Part shown: in pieces, positions 51,401-60,135 of the stretch
How positions within the stretch are numbered: position 1 is the stretch's first letter
Layout: each line of letters begins with the position of its first letter
Assembly (NCBI RefSeq): GCF_000350225.1
Contig: NW_005179169.1
Location: forward strand, 99,996 to 163,995
Source of the DNA: Chondrus crispus
Taxonomy: Eukaryota > Rhodophyta > Florideophyceae > Gigartinales > Gigartinaceae
Length of the DNA stretch: 64,000 nucleotides
Direction: 5' to 3'
Position numbers and translations under genes: made by a program
The notes under the pieces: generated by a model
Told to the model about the DNA's origin: nothing
The model's input: the letters and a program-made list of their open reading frames with translations, nothing else
The model's database searches: none

Positions 51401-52406
51401 CAACCAGCTTCGAGCTTTCTATGCATTCTGCGTCCGCCACACCACCATGCCATCGACTTGATTTCGGATACATTGAGTTGAAGAACGGAGCTATCATGAT
51501 GTCCACTTTCGCCCATTCACTTGGTGGAACGATACGAACAGGAGTTTTAGACCCGTTCGAATATTGCGATGCGGTCTCCTCGTTACCCCCCAAATTTTCA
51601 ACCAATGACGTTCGGTTGAATGCCTTCTTCTTTCGTCGGACGACAAAGTACTTGAGGTCACTCTTGGGAAAAAGATACTTCAAAGCATGCGGAAAGAGAG
51701 TCCTCTGCACGGTGGAATAAGATGGGAACTTAATAGAAGGAGAAACCCAAGACAGTATATCTCTCAGGAGGTTATACTGTTTGACCGTATAGCGGACGCT
51801 ACCGCAAACTATTACGAAGCCCAAAAGGTTGTACCATGGTTCGAAAAGCTTCCGAGACGATAGAAATATTCGCAAAACTTTCTGGCTGTCCAGCCTGCTT
51901 CCCATTTCGGGATCGTCACTTGATAAACTCGGAAGGCACTCCATCCCCTCACAGCTCTCTTCATAAATACTTGGAACAATGATATTGTCATTTCCCACTA
52001 AAACGCCGTTTGGATCGCTCTCGGGAGCGAATTGTTCCGAGTCGCCAAGTTCTGGGAAGTGGCCCTCATCATAGTCGACAAGATCTATTCCTTCTTCGAC
52101 GACAACCGTTTCTCGATGTTCCGAGCCCTTTATCTTCGATCTAGTACCATGATCTCCAGTCTGATTGTTCGACGAAGCGTGCCCATTCAACACTCCCAAA
52201 ATATCAGCCGCTTCGCCAGTTTCCGGAAGCTCGAGAGCTGGGGTTTCTTCTGCTTCCATAAGTGCGGCCGCATCTGCATCCCCATCGAGATCGCATCCTG
52301 GTCGTGTATGAACGTCATGGAACAGGGCTGCCAGGTCTGGCAAGTTAGGGACGTTGTCCATCCAATTAGTGCCCATCGTACGACGTCTCTTTCTTCGACC
52401 TGACAT
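48438..52406 (-). CDS. Large DDE transposase-like protein, TNP2/Plavaka-like (CACTA or KDZ group)
   Basis: This 1322-residue intronless frame starts at the ATG at 52406; the frame is open further to a GTG at 52535. A basic start (MSGRRKRRRTMG) may be a nuclear signal. An acidic low-complexity part follows. The core at about residues 585-705 reads LYCDDFSPF, GSAGGCYMIPLGLPP, STNNILLSIIPDL, then FVADYPAAAETLDVMGHTAN with a C-x2-C (CTLC). This matches the TNP2/Plavaka-type transposase pattern, in which a D-rich motif is followed by a Cys pair. Further on, at about residues 990-1005, is FENAHQPLKRCIVRGN, and a long C-terminal part follows. The lack of stops argues for a recently active gene. Clear terminal inverted repeats were not found. 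Confidence 0.7.
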   Translation of the reverse strand: MSGRRKRRRTMGTNWMDNVPNLPDLAALFHDVHTRPGCDLDGDADAAALMEAEETPALELPETGEAADILGVLNGHASSNNQTGDHGTRSKIKGSEHRETVVVEEGIDLVDYDEGHFPELGDSEQFAPESDPNGVLVGNDNIIVPSIYEESCEGMECLPSLSSDDPEMGSRLDSQKVLRIFLSSRKLFEPWYNLLGFVIVCGSVRYTVKQYNLLRDILSWVSPSIKFPSYSTVQRTLFPHALKYLFPKSDLKYFVVRRKKKAFNRTSLVENLGGNEETASQYSNGSKTPVRIVPPSEWAKVDIMIAPFFNSMYPKSSRWHGGVADAECIESSKLVAERQIISEATTALYVHNGSCTVQAFPGAVIRLELSKLLPSRLSLDVRNLGYRVHENAENNFVMKCIISAVWCVGSEGNVTRSANMAMKVLRGVENCLARQFCTAPPLEKYNRSVRRRDGRIDFEARARSSKKVLPGDICTLLRPTESEAVATSRMCMLVSRFWKHKEGLTSDTLFWFQNMSTNGAGQRFNDGGDGTPDKPFRLLGTQHLKGLPFLLQEPKISGRTRNIDRRMQNSGRLMDGTKFVVYRALLYCDDFSPFSSLYPQGSAGGCYMIPLGLPPRSRNTRSSVRIIGLTPPGVSTNNILLSIIPDLVKCTTEGVEAHTPTGERVRIFVDVVGFVADYPAAAETLDVMGHTANTPCTLCTFRKNTGVGESGYGYTTKVHAHRTASLRCMERHEALRNSEIDSRDTNRLGMKDSNKVSDESSPLLALQRELERVRVDIPLTSDGKRVVSGRFEAYRCNVVAPDHLLAGLAKNVIEVGFHVINRQGNAAAFRAKADMAICGALRDNGLKRQSSVFSSKNELNSMTLSGVFCALLVCVPVFYQLFPGIQSEETTVVLDLLTQLQELIALTYWWPSEEADGVSDYLYVTSDNGAQYHADLLERAEKYVTEADKFCANYCQGVGKGRPSLDKPNLHRLIELYNHTIPAFGHVRHFMELVFENAHQPLKRCIVRGNHQKGHLAAVGHCLGNDWQGRLALLSSTMTQTSDAGLKMECRRGLRRLLLGEACNELSQASDELKGFLKDTDVSISDLFVKPLMDEMRSNGKVNPAWTGDSVRWEGNCEKDVNELSSCCISETETIESSELLSQLLSRATNILENLRPEFDTSKKSEVKLFSSARRVRRSYLSASPRTYSHDTIEPGCVVQVMLPRGGTKRLLLHANGAVGSSLNLFAVVGVLQREDESPHAAVVRCRVDDRKTLRISAELNSESIQVLCLTDGVRRVALYHACSANSCHVSRDNSIKHSANVLGGGAFYFQTRRKGYPARMA

Positions 52407-53239
52407 ATGAGGAACGGTGGTGCTGTCGCCCGATATTTTCGTGTGGATTATGGTGTTGGAAGAAGTGAGAGTGTAGGATGTTGTTGAAGGAACAGTGCGC
52501 AGGGGTCCCCAGGCCTGGCGGTTTAGATTTTGCACACCAAATAATTACATTACAAGTGGCGGTCTGCTAGTGTCTACCCGACCGTGAGGACAAAATTTGA
52601 GGACAAAGGGATTTTTCTTCGAACTCCTTGCTTGTTTTTTAGTTCTGATTTGAGTACTGGGTACTCCACATAGCCCTTGACACAATCAGCACAAATCGTT
52701 TGTTGTGGAGACAAGTTCTACCTCTAAAAGTGAAGCAGAACCTGGAAATCTTCACTGTAAGCAGTTTTTCTTTGTAGTACGAAGTTGAAAATGGCTTCTT
52801 CGTGATTTACAAGGTATTTCATTGACAACCCCACCGTTCAAGTGCGATATGGCTGTCTTGAAGTATTCTTTCAGAAGAATTCGTGTCGGCTAAATGATGA
52901 AAAATTATTAAATTTGTCGGATCTGTTGAGGTATGATAAGCTTGGTCAGTCGGATACACACTACAGTACAGGGTATTAACTCTGCCTTTCTCTGTCCACC
53001 GTTGTTTACTCCGGTATCCCCCAACCTCCTCTTTCTTTCCCCTCACTAATCCACCATGACCACTGCCCTCGCATCTCCTTCCGTCCTTCTCTGCTTCTGT
53101 CTTTCTCTGCGCCCTCTCACGCAAGCCACGCCCTCGCTGTCGCATGACCACTGCCCTCGCATGCGCTTTCTGAACGATTCCAGCCACTATCAACTCTCGT
53201 GGCGATCTCAATTGAATAACACACTCTCTCAGGACTGCG
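52407..53239. other. No gene recognised; includes a short match to the 220-bp array
   Basis: This is upstream of both the large transposase (minus) and the NMT fragment (plus). At 52693-52712 it contains tgttgtggagacaag followed by a spaced taaaa-tgaag-ag, similar to the array unit at 47116 and in the same orientation. The last 200 bases are pyrimidine-rich and may be the original 5' flank of the NMT gene. Confidence 0.4.
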
Positions 53240-53995
53240 ATGGCAGAGAAAGACACCGGCGACAAGCCGCCTACAGAAAGAAAGAACACGTACAAGGAGG
53301 TTGAGCTTTCTTGGAGCGATGCGAGGGCGAAGCTTGCGGAGTTGATGGGAACGATGAGCGTTGCCGGCGTCGATGGCAAGCCTGCCGAAAAAGAATATAA
53401 ATTTTGGAAAACACAACCGATCCCCCAGATGGGACAGGACGATCAACTCGACCTGCTTGGTGATCATGGTGAGGCCATTGAGACTAAAACGGTTGACCAG
53501 GTATCGAAAAAACCTTACAACCTGATTGACTCTTTCGAGTGGTCAGACATAGATGTCACCGATGACAAGCAACTCGAAGAAGCGTATCGTCTTTTGAATG
53601 AAAACTACGTTGAGGACGGAGATGCCATGTTCCGCTTTGATTATTCGAGGGAGTTTTTGAGGTGGGCTTTGCTTCCACCCGGATAGCATCCAACTTGGCA
53701 TGTGGGCGTCCGTGTCAAGTCCAATAAGAAACTCGTAGCCTTTATTACGGCTGTCCCAGCGACCTTGCGTGTTCACATGGATTCCGTGAAAGTGGTAGAG
53801 ACCAACTTTCTTTGTGTCCACAAAAAACTTAGAGCGAGGCGACTCGCTCCGATACGAGAGATAACACGACAGGTTAGCTTGCAGAACGTCTGGCAGGCGG
53901 TATACACGGCTGGGTCCATCCTTCCGCGACCCGTCACGTCATCACGATACTACCATCGCTCGCTAAACCCCAAAAAGCAAATCGAAATCGGGTCA
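53240..53995 (+). pseudogene. NMT: 5' fragment of glycylpeptide N-myristoyltransferase (NMT), with in-frame stop
   Basis: The frame begins at an ATG and reads as the N-terminal half of NMT: YKFWKTQPIPQ, LNENYVEDGDAMFRFDYS, then WALLPPG, a TAG at 53684 where the family has Trp, and on in frame with [35 protein letters not shown] and [17 protein letters not shown], ending in [14 protein letters not shown]. After about 53995 the similarity stops and the sequence meets the tail of the HSP90 fragment. Two residues usual before REITR are also missing. The acyl-transfer C-terminal half is absent. Loss of the second half and the TGG-to-TAG change show a non-functional copy; a complete gene must lie elsewhere. 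Confidence 0.88.
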
Positions 53996-54018
53996 CATCC
54001 GCTAATCTCCTCTCCGAC

Positions 54019-55245
54019 TTAAAAGACGGAAACCGTAGCCATAAATACCTCATCCTCCACTCTTGTTCGACTACGGTACAACAACTCATCATAGTCCGCA
54101 GAAGAATCCTCACTGTGGTCTTCAGAAGCAGGGTCTGCGCTACTACTAGATGCCTCCTTCAAATTTGCGTCACCATCAGACTTCTCCTCCTCTGAGTCAG
54201 CCTTCTCCTCCTCGGGGTACTCTTCCACTATAGGCGCACTCGGATCCACGCCAACACTCTCACCAATCCACTTGTACATTCTGTCTGCGTAGCTCTTGTA
54301 GTCACTGTCCCGCATTACATATCCGGATGCAACTAGCGCAGTGTCGTACACAAGATGCCCAAGCTCGGCTGCCCTTTCATCGTACTCTCCGCTTTCTACA
54401 AGGCGAAGCATCTCTTTTGTGATCGGGTGGTGTGCATTAAGCTCCATAATCTTACTCTTTGGCGTCATGTATCCGAAACTGTCGGGGTCCGCGAATGCTT
54501 GCGCTCTCATAATTATTTCCATTCTCGCCGAATAACCGTACTGGTCCGATGCCAACACACACACTGTATCACTGAGCCGGTTTGATAGTCTCACCTTGGA
54601 GACCTTGTCTCCCAACTTCTTTTTCAGGAATTTCGTCAGCGGCTTGTACATTTTCTTCAGAGCCTTGTTCTTCTCCTTCTCTTCTTTTTGATCTTTCTCA
54701 CCAAATTTGAAGTTGTCTTTCGAAATTGACATGAACTTCGTGCCTTCGTAGTCAAGCAACTGGGTGATCATGTTCTCGTCAATGGCCTGTGTCAAATAGA
54801 GAACCTCATACCCTTTTTTGATCAGTTTCTCGAGGAATGGACTATCCTTGACGGATTCGAGATCTGCACCAGAGTGATAATAGATCTGATCTTGATCTTC
54901 CTTCATGCGCTCCATGTATTGATCGAGAGATGCCCAATCATTGGGGTCTTGTTGTCAGTTTTCGAAGTGCGGAAGCGGAGGAGCTTCGCAAGTCGAGCTC
55001 TGTTTGCGCTATCTTCAATGAAACCGAGCTTAATGCTCTTACGAAACTTATTCCAAAATTGGATGCAGGGCTTGGCCTTCTTCTCGTTCGTCTTTTCATC
55101 ACTCGACTCGTCTGATTCTTCTTCTGCCTCGGGCTCCTCATCGTCCTTCTTCATGATCCCCTTGATCATTTCCAGAGCTTTCCGGACCAATTTGCGCTTG
55201 ATGACGTTCATAATCTTACTTTCTTGGAGCATTTCACGGGAATGC
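54019..55245 (-). pseudogene. HSP90B1: 3' fragment of an ER-type HSP90 (GRP94/endoplasmin), frameshifted
   Basis: The first part (about 55245-54950) starts abruptly at [20 protein letters not shown] in the HSP90 middle domain and includes [20 protein letters not shown]. Near 54950 one base is gained or lost, and the protein goes on in the next frame as [33 protein letters not shown] and the C-terminal dimer part (VCVLASDQYGYSARMEIIM). The acidic tail ends in YDEL, like the HDEL/KDEL retention signal of ER HSP90, but the stop codon is lost and about 21 extra residues follow. The whole N-terminal ATPase domain is missing. It converges on the NMT fragment with about 25 bp between them. Confidence 0.88.
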
Positions 55246-55429
55246 GGGGGGAACGCGTGTGAAGATGATGTACACAATCAAAACAAAAGGAGCGAGTGGA
55301 CGACCAAAAGGGATTTCTTCAAAACTTGTTCAAAACTTGATCATGATCCCGATGCGGAATATGGATCCCGATTTACATTATGGACGTGTATGATCGCGAA
55401 GGAGGGGATTAGGGGATTAGCCACAGGAT

Positions 55430-56056
55430 TTGTCGTTAGTGGAAGGCCTTCCCGCGCTCGTCATTGCCAAGCAGTGGGACCTCCACGGTAGTCTGACTGT
55501 TAGAGGGCTGGTATCATTGCTGTATGATACAGCAAGCAAAACGACCAGAACTGTTGATCAGATCTCTCAAGAAGTGGGCAGGCTGCAGCAGGAGAATGAA
55601 TCGCTGCGCAGCTTCATTAATGGAACGGCAACTGGGCATCCGTCGGCTGTCCGCGCCAAACATGTACACCATAGGCCGAGTATAACCCCGTTCCATGGCC
55701 CGTTCAATGTACCTCATGTACACCCACCCCAGAGGACGGACAGCGGATATGATGGATACAATGATGACAGGAGAGGAGAACAAAGGGGCGGCCGCCATCA
55801 TTATGTTCGAGATGAAGGGGACTGGCGAGATCGGAACGAGTGGGTTGGTAGGGGACGGGATAGTCGTGAACGATATCAACGTCAAGGCATTGGCTATGGC
55901 ACAGGGCAGAGAATAGAAGCAAACGATGAACTTCTATACGGATACGGTTACCATGATGTTTCTCCGTTTCGTGGTCGAGCTCGGCAGAGGGAATGGACTG
56001 CTCCGGAACCAGAGAGGACCAGATTCAGGCGCTCGAGTATGGACAATGACTACTAG
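55430..56056 (+). CDS. Coiled-coil and RG-rich frame without a start codon; exon or fragment
   Basis: An open frame of 208 codons begins at TTG and has no ATG before its last few residues. It reads as a short helix (VDQISQEVGRLQQENESLRS, a probable coiled coil) followed by a part very rich in Arg, Gly, Tyr and Asp (for example RGEQRGGRHHYVRDEGDWRD), as in RNA-binding or disordered proteins. A plausible splice acceptor (tttgtcgttag at 55428-55438) precedes it. So this could be the last exon of a gene whose first exon I cannot place, or another captured fragment beside the NMT and HSP90 pieces. No family is recognised. Confidence 0.45.
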   Translation: MSLVEGLPALVIAKQWDLHGSLTVRGLVSLLYDTASKTTRTVDQISQEVGRLQQENESLRSFINGTATGHPSAVRAKHVHHRPSITPFHGPFNVPHVHPPQRTDSGYDGYNDDRRGEQRGGRHHYVRDEGDWRDRNEWVGRGRDSRERYQRQGIGYGTGQRIEANDELLYGYGYHDVSPFRGRARQREWTAPEPERTRFRRSSMDNDY

Positions 56057-56104
56057 TAAACACTTTGGCCAAAGTGAAGTAAAGATTCATTGACTGTACC
56101 TATG

Positions 56105-58690
56105 CTAAATGGCGAACACACCGCCATCCACTGAAGGCTGTATCTCTCGCGCTGATGTGTCCCTGGTACGCTGCCCTTCGACACCGTTCACACCTGCTTC
56201 AGTACCATCATTGCGAGGACTCGCCCCAACGTTTAGCTTGCAGTAAAAATTATCCTTCATGCGGAGAACTGTCCCCGAAAGGGATCTGATCTGTGATGAA
56301 CGACCTGGTATGAGCTCCGATAGTCTCAAATTTCCACATTTGATACTTGTGGTGTCCATGTTGTTGATATCACGGACGCGACCGTTTTCACAGTTCTTCA
56401 CCAAAAACTGAGACGTCAAGTCTTTGAAGACTAAGGCGATTCCGAGAATACAGCGGAGTGCATCTTTGTGACCAAGGAGGAATGAGAGTGGACTTCTTTC
56501 CGAATCGGAACTTTGCGCAAACTCCGTGCAAAACTTGGCGGCTGCCTCCACAACGTTGATAGCTTTGTTGATAACTCTCTTTTTCGTTCTGTTTCTCTTT
56601 CTTTTAGACGAACCTAAGGCCTCAGTCACTTGTACCTCGTGAGAAACAACAAGAATCATGTCCTGTCGCTTCCCGTACAGTTCACTCAGAAGGTTGGAAT
56701 TGTATTCATTAAGGTTGATATCGCCGGAAGACTTCGTCTTTGTGTTTTTGATGTCTTGAAGGCGGCCGCCCCTTGACTTGGAAGCATCAACTTCTGGGAA
56801 CCCCCAACGAACCGTAAGCTTTGATTGATCAACTGACACACCAGATCCCGACCATGGCACCATCAGGAAACCTAATTGTTCGAGGAATGCTGACTTGCAC
56901 TTCTTCCTGGACTGGTTCAAGTGCTTGCCCATAAGCTTGTATATCTTCCAAGCTCCGTGCCTGGCAACGTCCCGCGTCGTCGGAACCTCCTTTACCACAA
57001 CTTTCTCTGGCGCTTGCATGTTCCCGGGCCCGGGCGTGTATTCACCATCCTCTTCTTCCCCAGAATCACTTTCACTTTCGACATCCTTCAGTCTACGTTT
57101 CGAGGCTTCAGACTTACTGTAATCCTGCACCAACCTGGCGTGCTCGATGTCGTTTTCAAGGATGAATCCTTTCCTCAGCCAGTCTGGTTGGCGCAAACTC
57201 ACAGCTTTCCCGGTACAACTGAAATCGACGGGAGTGTCCGTTTTACAAGTGCGGCCCTCAGGATTTTCAGCAGTTTCACGAACGGCGTCGGCTGCGATAA
57301 CATTCTGATCTGCTCTGGCCTCCGCTTCCTCGCCGTCATCCGCAAACATTCCAAAGCTGTTCAGCTGCACATTGTATATGAAGTTGAGGACAACATTCTT
57401 CTTGAAGCGACTGTGGCGTCCGCCAATACCCTCTCTGAACTGCTTTCTTGTCTCCCTTGGATTTTTCCCGCACAGCAAAACCTGTACTGCAGTTGAAAAA
57501 CGAAACAAGACCCGTTCCTTGGCCAAGGTGTTATCACGAGCTGTCCGAAGAACTTCGAAGGGTACGATGCTGCATAGAATTCGATGACAAGCATCTCGGT
57601 TGACAACAAGGCCATCACAAGGAGTGAGTTTGTCCAGAAGCTTGTTAAATCGGCTGAGGGGGGTGTCTGTGGATTTGTTAGACGTGTTTGTTCTGGACAA
57701 AATGACATGAATATCTGCTAGCTGGGTGCCCACCTCATCAAATCTTTTGTCTGTCTTATCCATTCTTTCAACAAGACTGCTTGTCAGCGTATTGAGCCTT
57801 GCATTGAGCACGCCCTCGAGTTTTCGGAACATGGACTGTAAAATGGAATTTGTAGTTGTCACCGCTCCCAATGCATGAGGTTGTTCCGTGCTTTCTATAT
57901 CGATATCCAGGTCGTCTCCAGGCTGATGTCGGCTGACGCTTGTCCCAGGAACTTCCGTAATTCCCCCGTCATCGCTATCCGAACAGTATTCCGCCCGGAG
58001 ATGTTTCTTAAGCTCTCTTACGCCGCGCTCAGCCATAGCTGTGGAACCCTCTTCCTCAAACAAAATTTCGGCGTCTGATTCCAAGATGCGTGCGCGTCGT
58101 TCCATCAGTCTGAATCTATCCTTTTCTTCGCGGTCACGTCTCTCCATTTCTGCTTCTCTCTCAGCGTCTTCAGCTGCCAAATCCTCATCTTCTTCATCGT
58201 CTGAATCCATGATCATTTCTGGCACTTTGCGAACAGGCTGCTCTTGCAACGCTGTTTTTGTTCTGGGTGAACGTCGGGGTGATGGTTCTAATGTATCCTC
58301 TTGCCCCGGACGGGGAATTAGGTTTTTGACTGGTGTGATTTCTGGGGTAATTGGGTGCACTCGCGCTTGTCTAGGTACCATTTCCTCATTCTGCAAATGA
58401 AGCACCCGCCTTGACGATCTCACAGTCGTGACTGGGCGCTCATCGCCCTGCGTTGCGTTGGATTCCGTAGCGGCCGCTCCCCGAGACTTCCGGGCTAACG
58501 CCCGGTTACGGGGGGATCTTCTACGGCTGTTTTGAGGGGTCAACTGCGAGAGAATAGCCCTTGTTTTGGGCGGAGAAACGTTTGGCCGGCGACGAACCTC
58601 CGAACTGTTGCGACGCATCTTCTTAGAGCCTGGTGAAGCATTGGCTGCTTCGGGTATAGCACGTTTCTTGGCGGCCCGTGTGTTCGACAT
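56105..58690 (-). CDS. Unrecognised 861-residue protein with coiled coil and WLR motif (family 1)
   Basis: An intronless frame runs from an ATG at 58690. The first 100 residues are basic and Ser/Pro-rich with likely nuclear signals (RAAKKRAIP, SKKMRRN). An acidic charged helix (about 165-235, DSDDEEDEDLAAEDAERE) and a coiled coil (about 290-335, NSILQSMFRKLEGVLNARLN onward) come next. A conserved-looking domain follows with VLLCGKNPRETRKQF and QPDWLRKGFI. The C-terminal 350 residues include WKIYKLMGKHLNQSRKKC and a basic SSKRKRNRTKKR. The 478-residue protein at 60859-62295 has the same order of coiled coil, VLL-x4-(D/N)P and WLR-x-G-(F/Y)-I. It is divergent from the gene at 58891, 200 bp apart. 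No known domain is recognised. Its place among transposon genes suggests an element-borne protein. Confidence 0.7.
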   Translation of the reverse strand: MSNTRAAKKRAIPEAANASPGSKKMRRNSSEVRRRPNVSPPKTRAILSQLTPQNSRRRSPRNRALARKSRGAAATESNATQGDERPVTTVRSSRRVLHLQNEEMVPRQARVHPITPEITPVKNLIPRPGQEDTLEPSPRRSPRTKTALQEQPVRKVPEMIMDSDDEEDEDLAAEDAEREAEMERRDREEKDRFRLMERRARILESDAEILFEEEGSTAMAERGVRELKKHLRAEYCSDSDDGGITEVPGTSVSRHQPGDDLDIDIESTEQPHALGAVTTTNSILQSMFRKLEGVLNARLNTLTSSLVERMDKTDKRFDEVGTQLADIHVILSRTNTSNKSTDTPLSRFNKLLDKLTPCDGLVVNRDACHRILCSIVPFEVLRTARDNTLAKERVLFRFSTAVQVLLCGKNPRETRKQFREGIGGRHSRFKKNVVLNFIYNVQLNSFGMFADDGEEAEARADQNVIAADAVRETAENPEGRTCKTDTPVDFSCTGKAVSLRQPDWLRKGFILENDIEHARLVQDYSKSEASKRRLKDVESESDSGEEEDGEYTPGPGNMQAPEKVVVKEVPTTRDVARHGAWKIYKLMGKHLNQSRKKCKSAFLEQLGFLMVPWSGSGVSVDQSKLTVRWGFPEVDASKSRGGRLQDIKNTKTKSSGDINLNEYNSNLLSELYGKRQDMILVVSHEVQVTEALGSSKRKRNRTKKRVINKAINVVEAAAKFCTEFAQSSDSERSPLSFLLGHKDALRCILGIALVFKDLTSQFLVKNCENGRVRDINNMDTTSIKCGNLRLSELIPGRSSQIRSLSGTVLRMKDNFYCKLNVGASPRNDGTEAGVNGVEGQRTRDTSAREIQPSVDGGVFAI

Positions 58691-58890
58691 TGGGAAAAAG
58701 GGGCGGTGTTCCTCAATTTCTGGATACCAAGAACTTGCAGCTATAACAGCATGTGAAAAAGTTGGCCGGCCGGCCTAAAGGCCACCCATTACAGTATTGG
58801 TGAATATCAATGTGAAAACGCCCACAAACGTACTGTGAGTGGCCACGACTCTTCCATTTTGTTAGAAAATTCCTGTTCGGGGGTCCTTGA
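58691..58890. promoter_or_regulatory. Divergent promoter region of the two unrecognised genes
   Basis: The 200 bp between divergent ATGs hold ggccggccggcc with ggcctaaaggcc (about 58764-58783), a strong GC hairpin or a nested palindrome that could be a binding site. Both starts probably share regulation. No factor is assigned. Confidence 0.4.
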
Positions 58891-60135
58891 ATGAGTCGTT
58901 GGACAATAAAAATCTCCCCGGAGAATGCTTGGATTGCGGATATCTGGGGTATGCCCAGACCGAATCCGCGCTCGCCACACGACAAGGCTATTTCCCGTCC
59001 GAACCATATCAGAGATCGCCTATCGCGTATCTTCGACAAGATAAGTGGCGTCCGCCTTGACAGAGGAATGCAACGCCTTCGGGCATGCCGAGAAAGAGAA
59101 GCGCTGCCTCTACCGAATGATTTCGTCGAGGTTCTATGGATGTTGGAAGACGATGACGACGAAGCAACGTGGTGCAGCGCGCAATTAACGGATATTGAGG
59201 ATGCTCCCGCCACGGCCGCGAACGATAAGGTTCAAGTGTTGGCGACAGCTACTTTGGAATACGAGGAGAAGGCTGCATACGGTGATCATATTCATCAAGT
59301 GGAATTCGTTGTTGGCCGTTTATTGAGACGCGCAGAGCGGGATGGAGACGAGAATAACAATCCGGTACTGACATGGCGGACGCCAGTTATTTCACAGGCT
59401 CATGACGGGATGGATGAAGCGGATAGAGACTGGACTGGAGATGATATTGCAAAAAACAGTAAGAGGCGGAGATTTGTTGACCAGTACCGGATGAAAGAAC
59501 TCGCGGATATCGTTGATCGACTGAGGAAAAGCCATGCACAAGTACTTGGCCAAGTAGACATGCTAAATCGGAAGGTCGAGCTAAACAGTTGTCGGATATC
59601 GGAGGGGCTGTCGTCGACAAGGGATGAGTCCGTGCTGAAGATAGTGAACTTTCTGCGCCACCGCCTGGAAGTCGCAGTGCAGAAGTCGCTGCGTAAGCCG
59701 TCAAGTCATATTGAACAAACGTCGGCCGACAAAATGAATATAGGGACCTTAGGGGGTATGACGCAGAGCTTCATTCGGGTCGTTGCGGATTGCGAGCTGG
59801 CAGATTTTGAGTTGATAGCGAGGAATCTATACGGCTGCATGGTCGAGGACTCGACATTGCGTCTGGTGTTCTATCCTGAGTATGCAGAGACACAGGGCCC
59901 GGCCGGGACATCGCAGACATTCTACATACTGTTCAATCGCATGGCAGGGCTTTGTTCATTTCTGGGATTATACCATAAGGCGGACCGTCTCGCGATGTTG
60001 AAGAAGGAGGGCAGTGCGGGGGGTCGGAATGTTGAGGTTGATGGGTACGTATGTATATTCGAGCGATGTCGGGGCCCCCGCTGCAGTTTTTGTAGGGCAC
60101 AGTTGCGGAAACACCTTCGAAAGGGATGTTGCTAA
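58891..60135 (+). CDS. Unrecognised protein with SH3/Tudor-like part and coiled coil, 414 residues
   Basis: The frame starts at an ATG (MSRWTIKISPENAW). At about residues 60-155 there is a beta-rich stretch, with DFVEVLWMLEDDDDEATWCS, ATATLEYEEKAAYGDHIHQV and EFVVGRLLRR, that could be an SH3/Tudor-like barrel. A bipartite basic patch (KNSKRRR) and a coiled coil (about 205-235, ELADIVDRLRKSHAQVLGQV) follow, then a helical domain to about residue 380. The last 35 residues (cysteine- and arginine-rich) look out of frame, since a plausible continuation lies in the next frame at 60040-60547. A frameshift or an unplaced intron may therefore join the two. I do not recognise a family. Confidence 0.65.
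   Translation: MSRWTIKISPENAWIADIWGMPRPNPRSPHDKAISRPNHIRDRLSRIFDKISGVRLDRGMQRLRACREREALPLPNDFVEVLWMLEDDDDEATWCSAQLTDIEDAPATAANDKVQVLATATLEYEEKAAYGDHIHQVEFVVGRLLRRAERDGDENNNPVLTWRTPVISQAHDGMDEADRDWTGDDIAKNSKRRRFVDQYRMKELADIVDRLRKSHAQVLGQVDMLNRKVELNSCRISEGLSSTRDESVLKIVNFLRHRLEVAVQKSLRKPSSHIEQTSADKMNIGTLGGMTQSFIRVVADCELADFELIARNLYGCMVEDSTLRLVFYPEYAETQGPAGTSQTFYILFNRMAGLCSFLGLYHKADRLAMLKKEGSAGGRNVEVDGYVCIFERCRGPRCSFCRAQLRKHLRKGCC

Noticed and set aside
48000..52570. CACTA-type ends (cactag at 47953 and ctagtg at 52569) around the large transposase
   Set aside because: Only six bases match, the following bases differ, and the three bases outside do not form a direct duplication.
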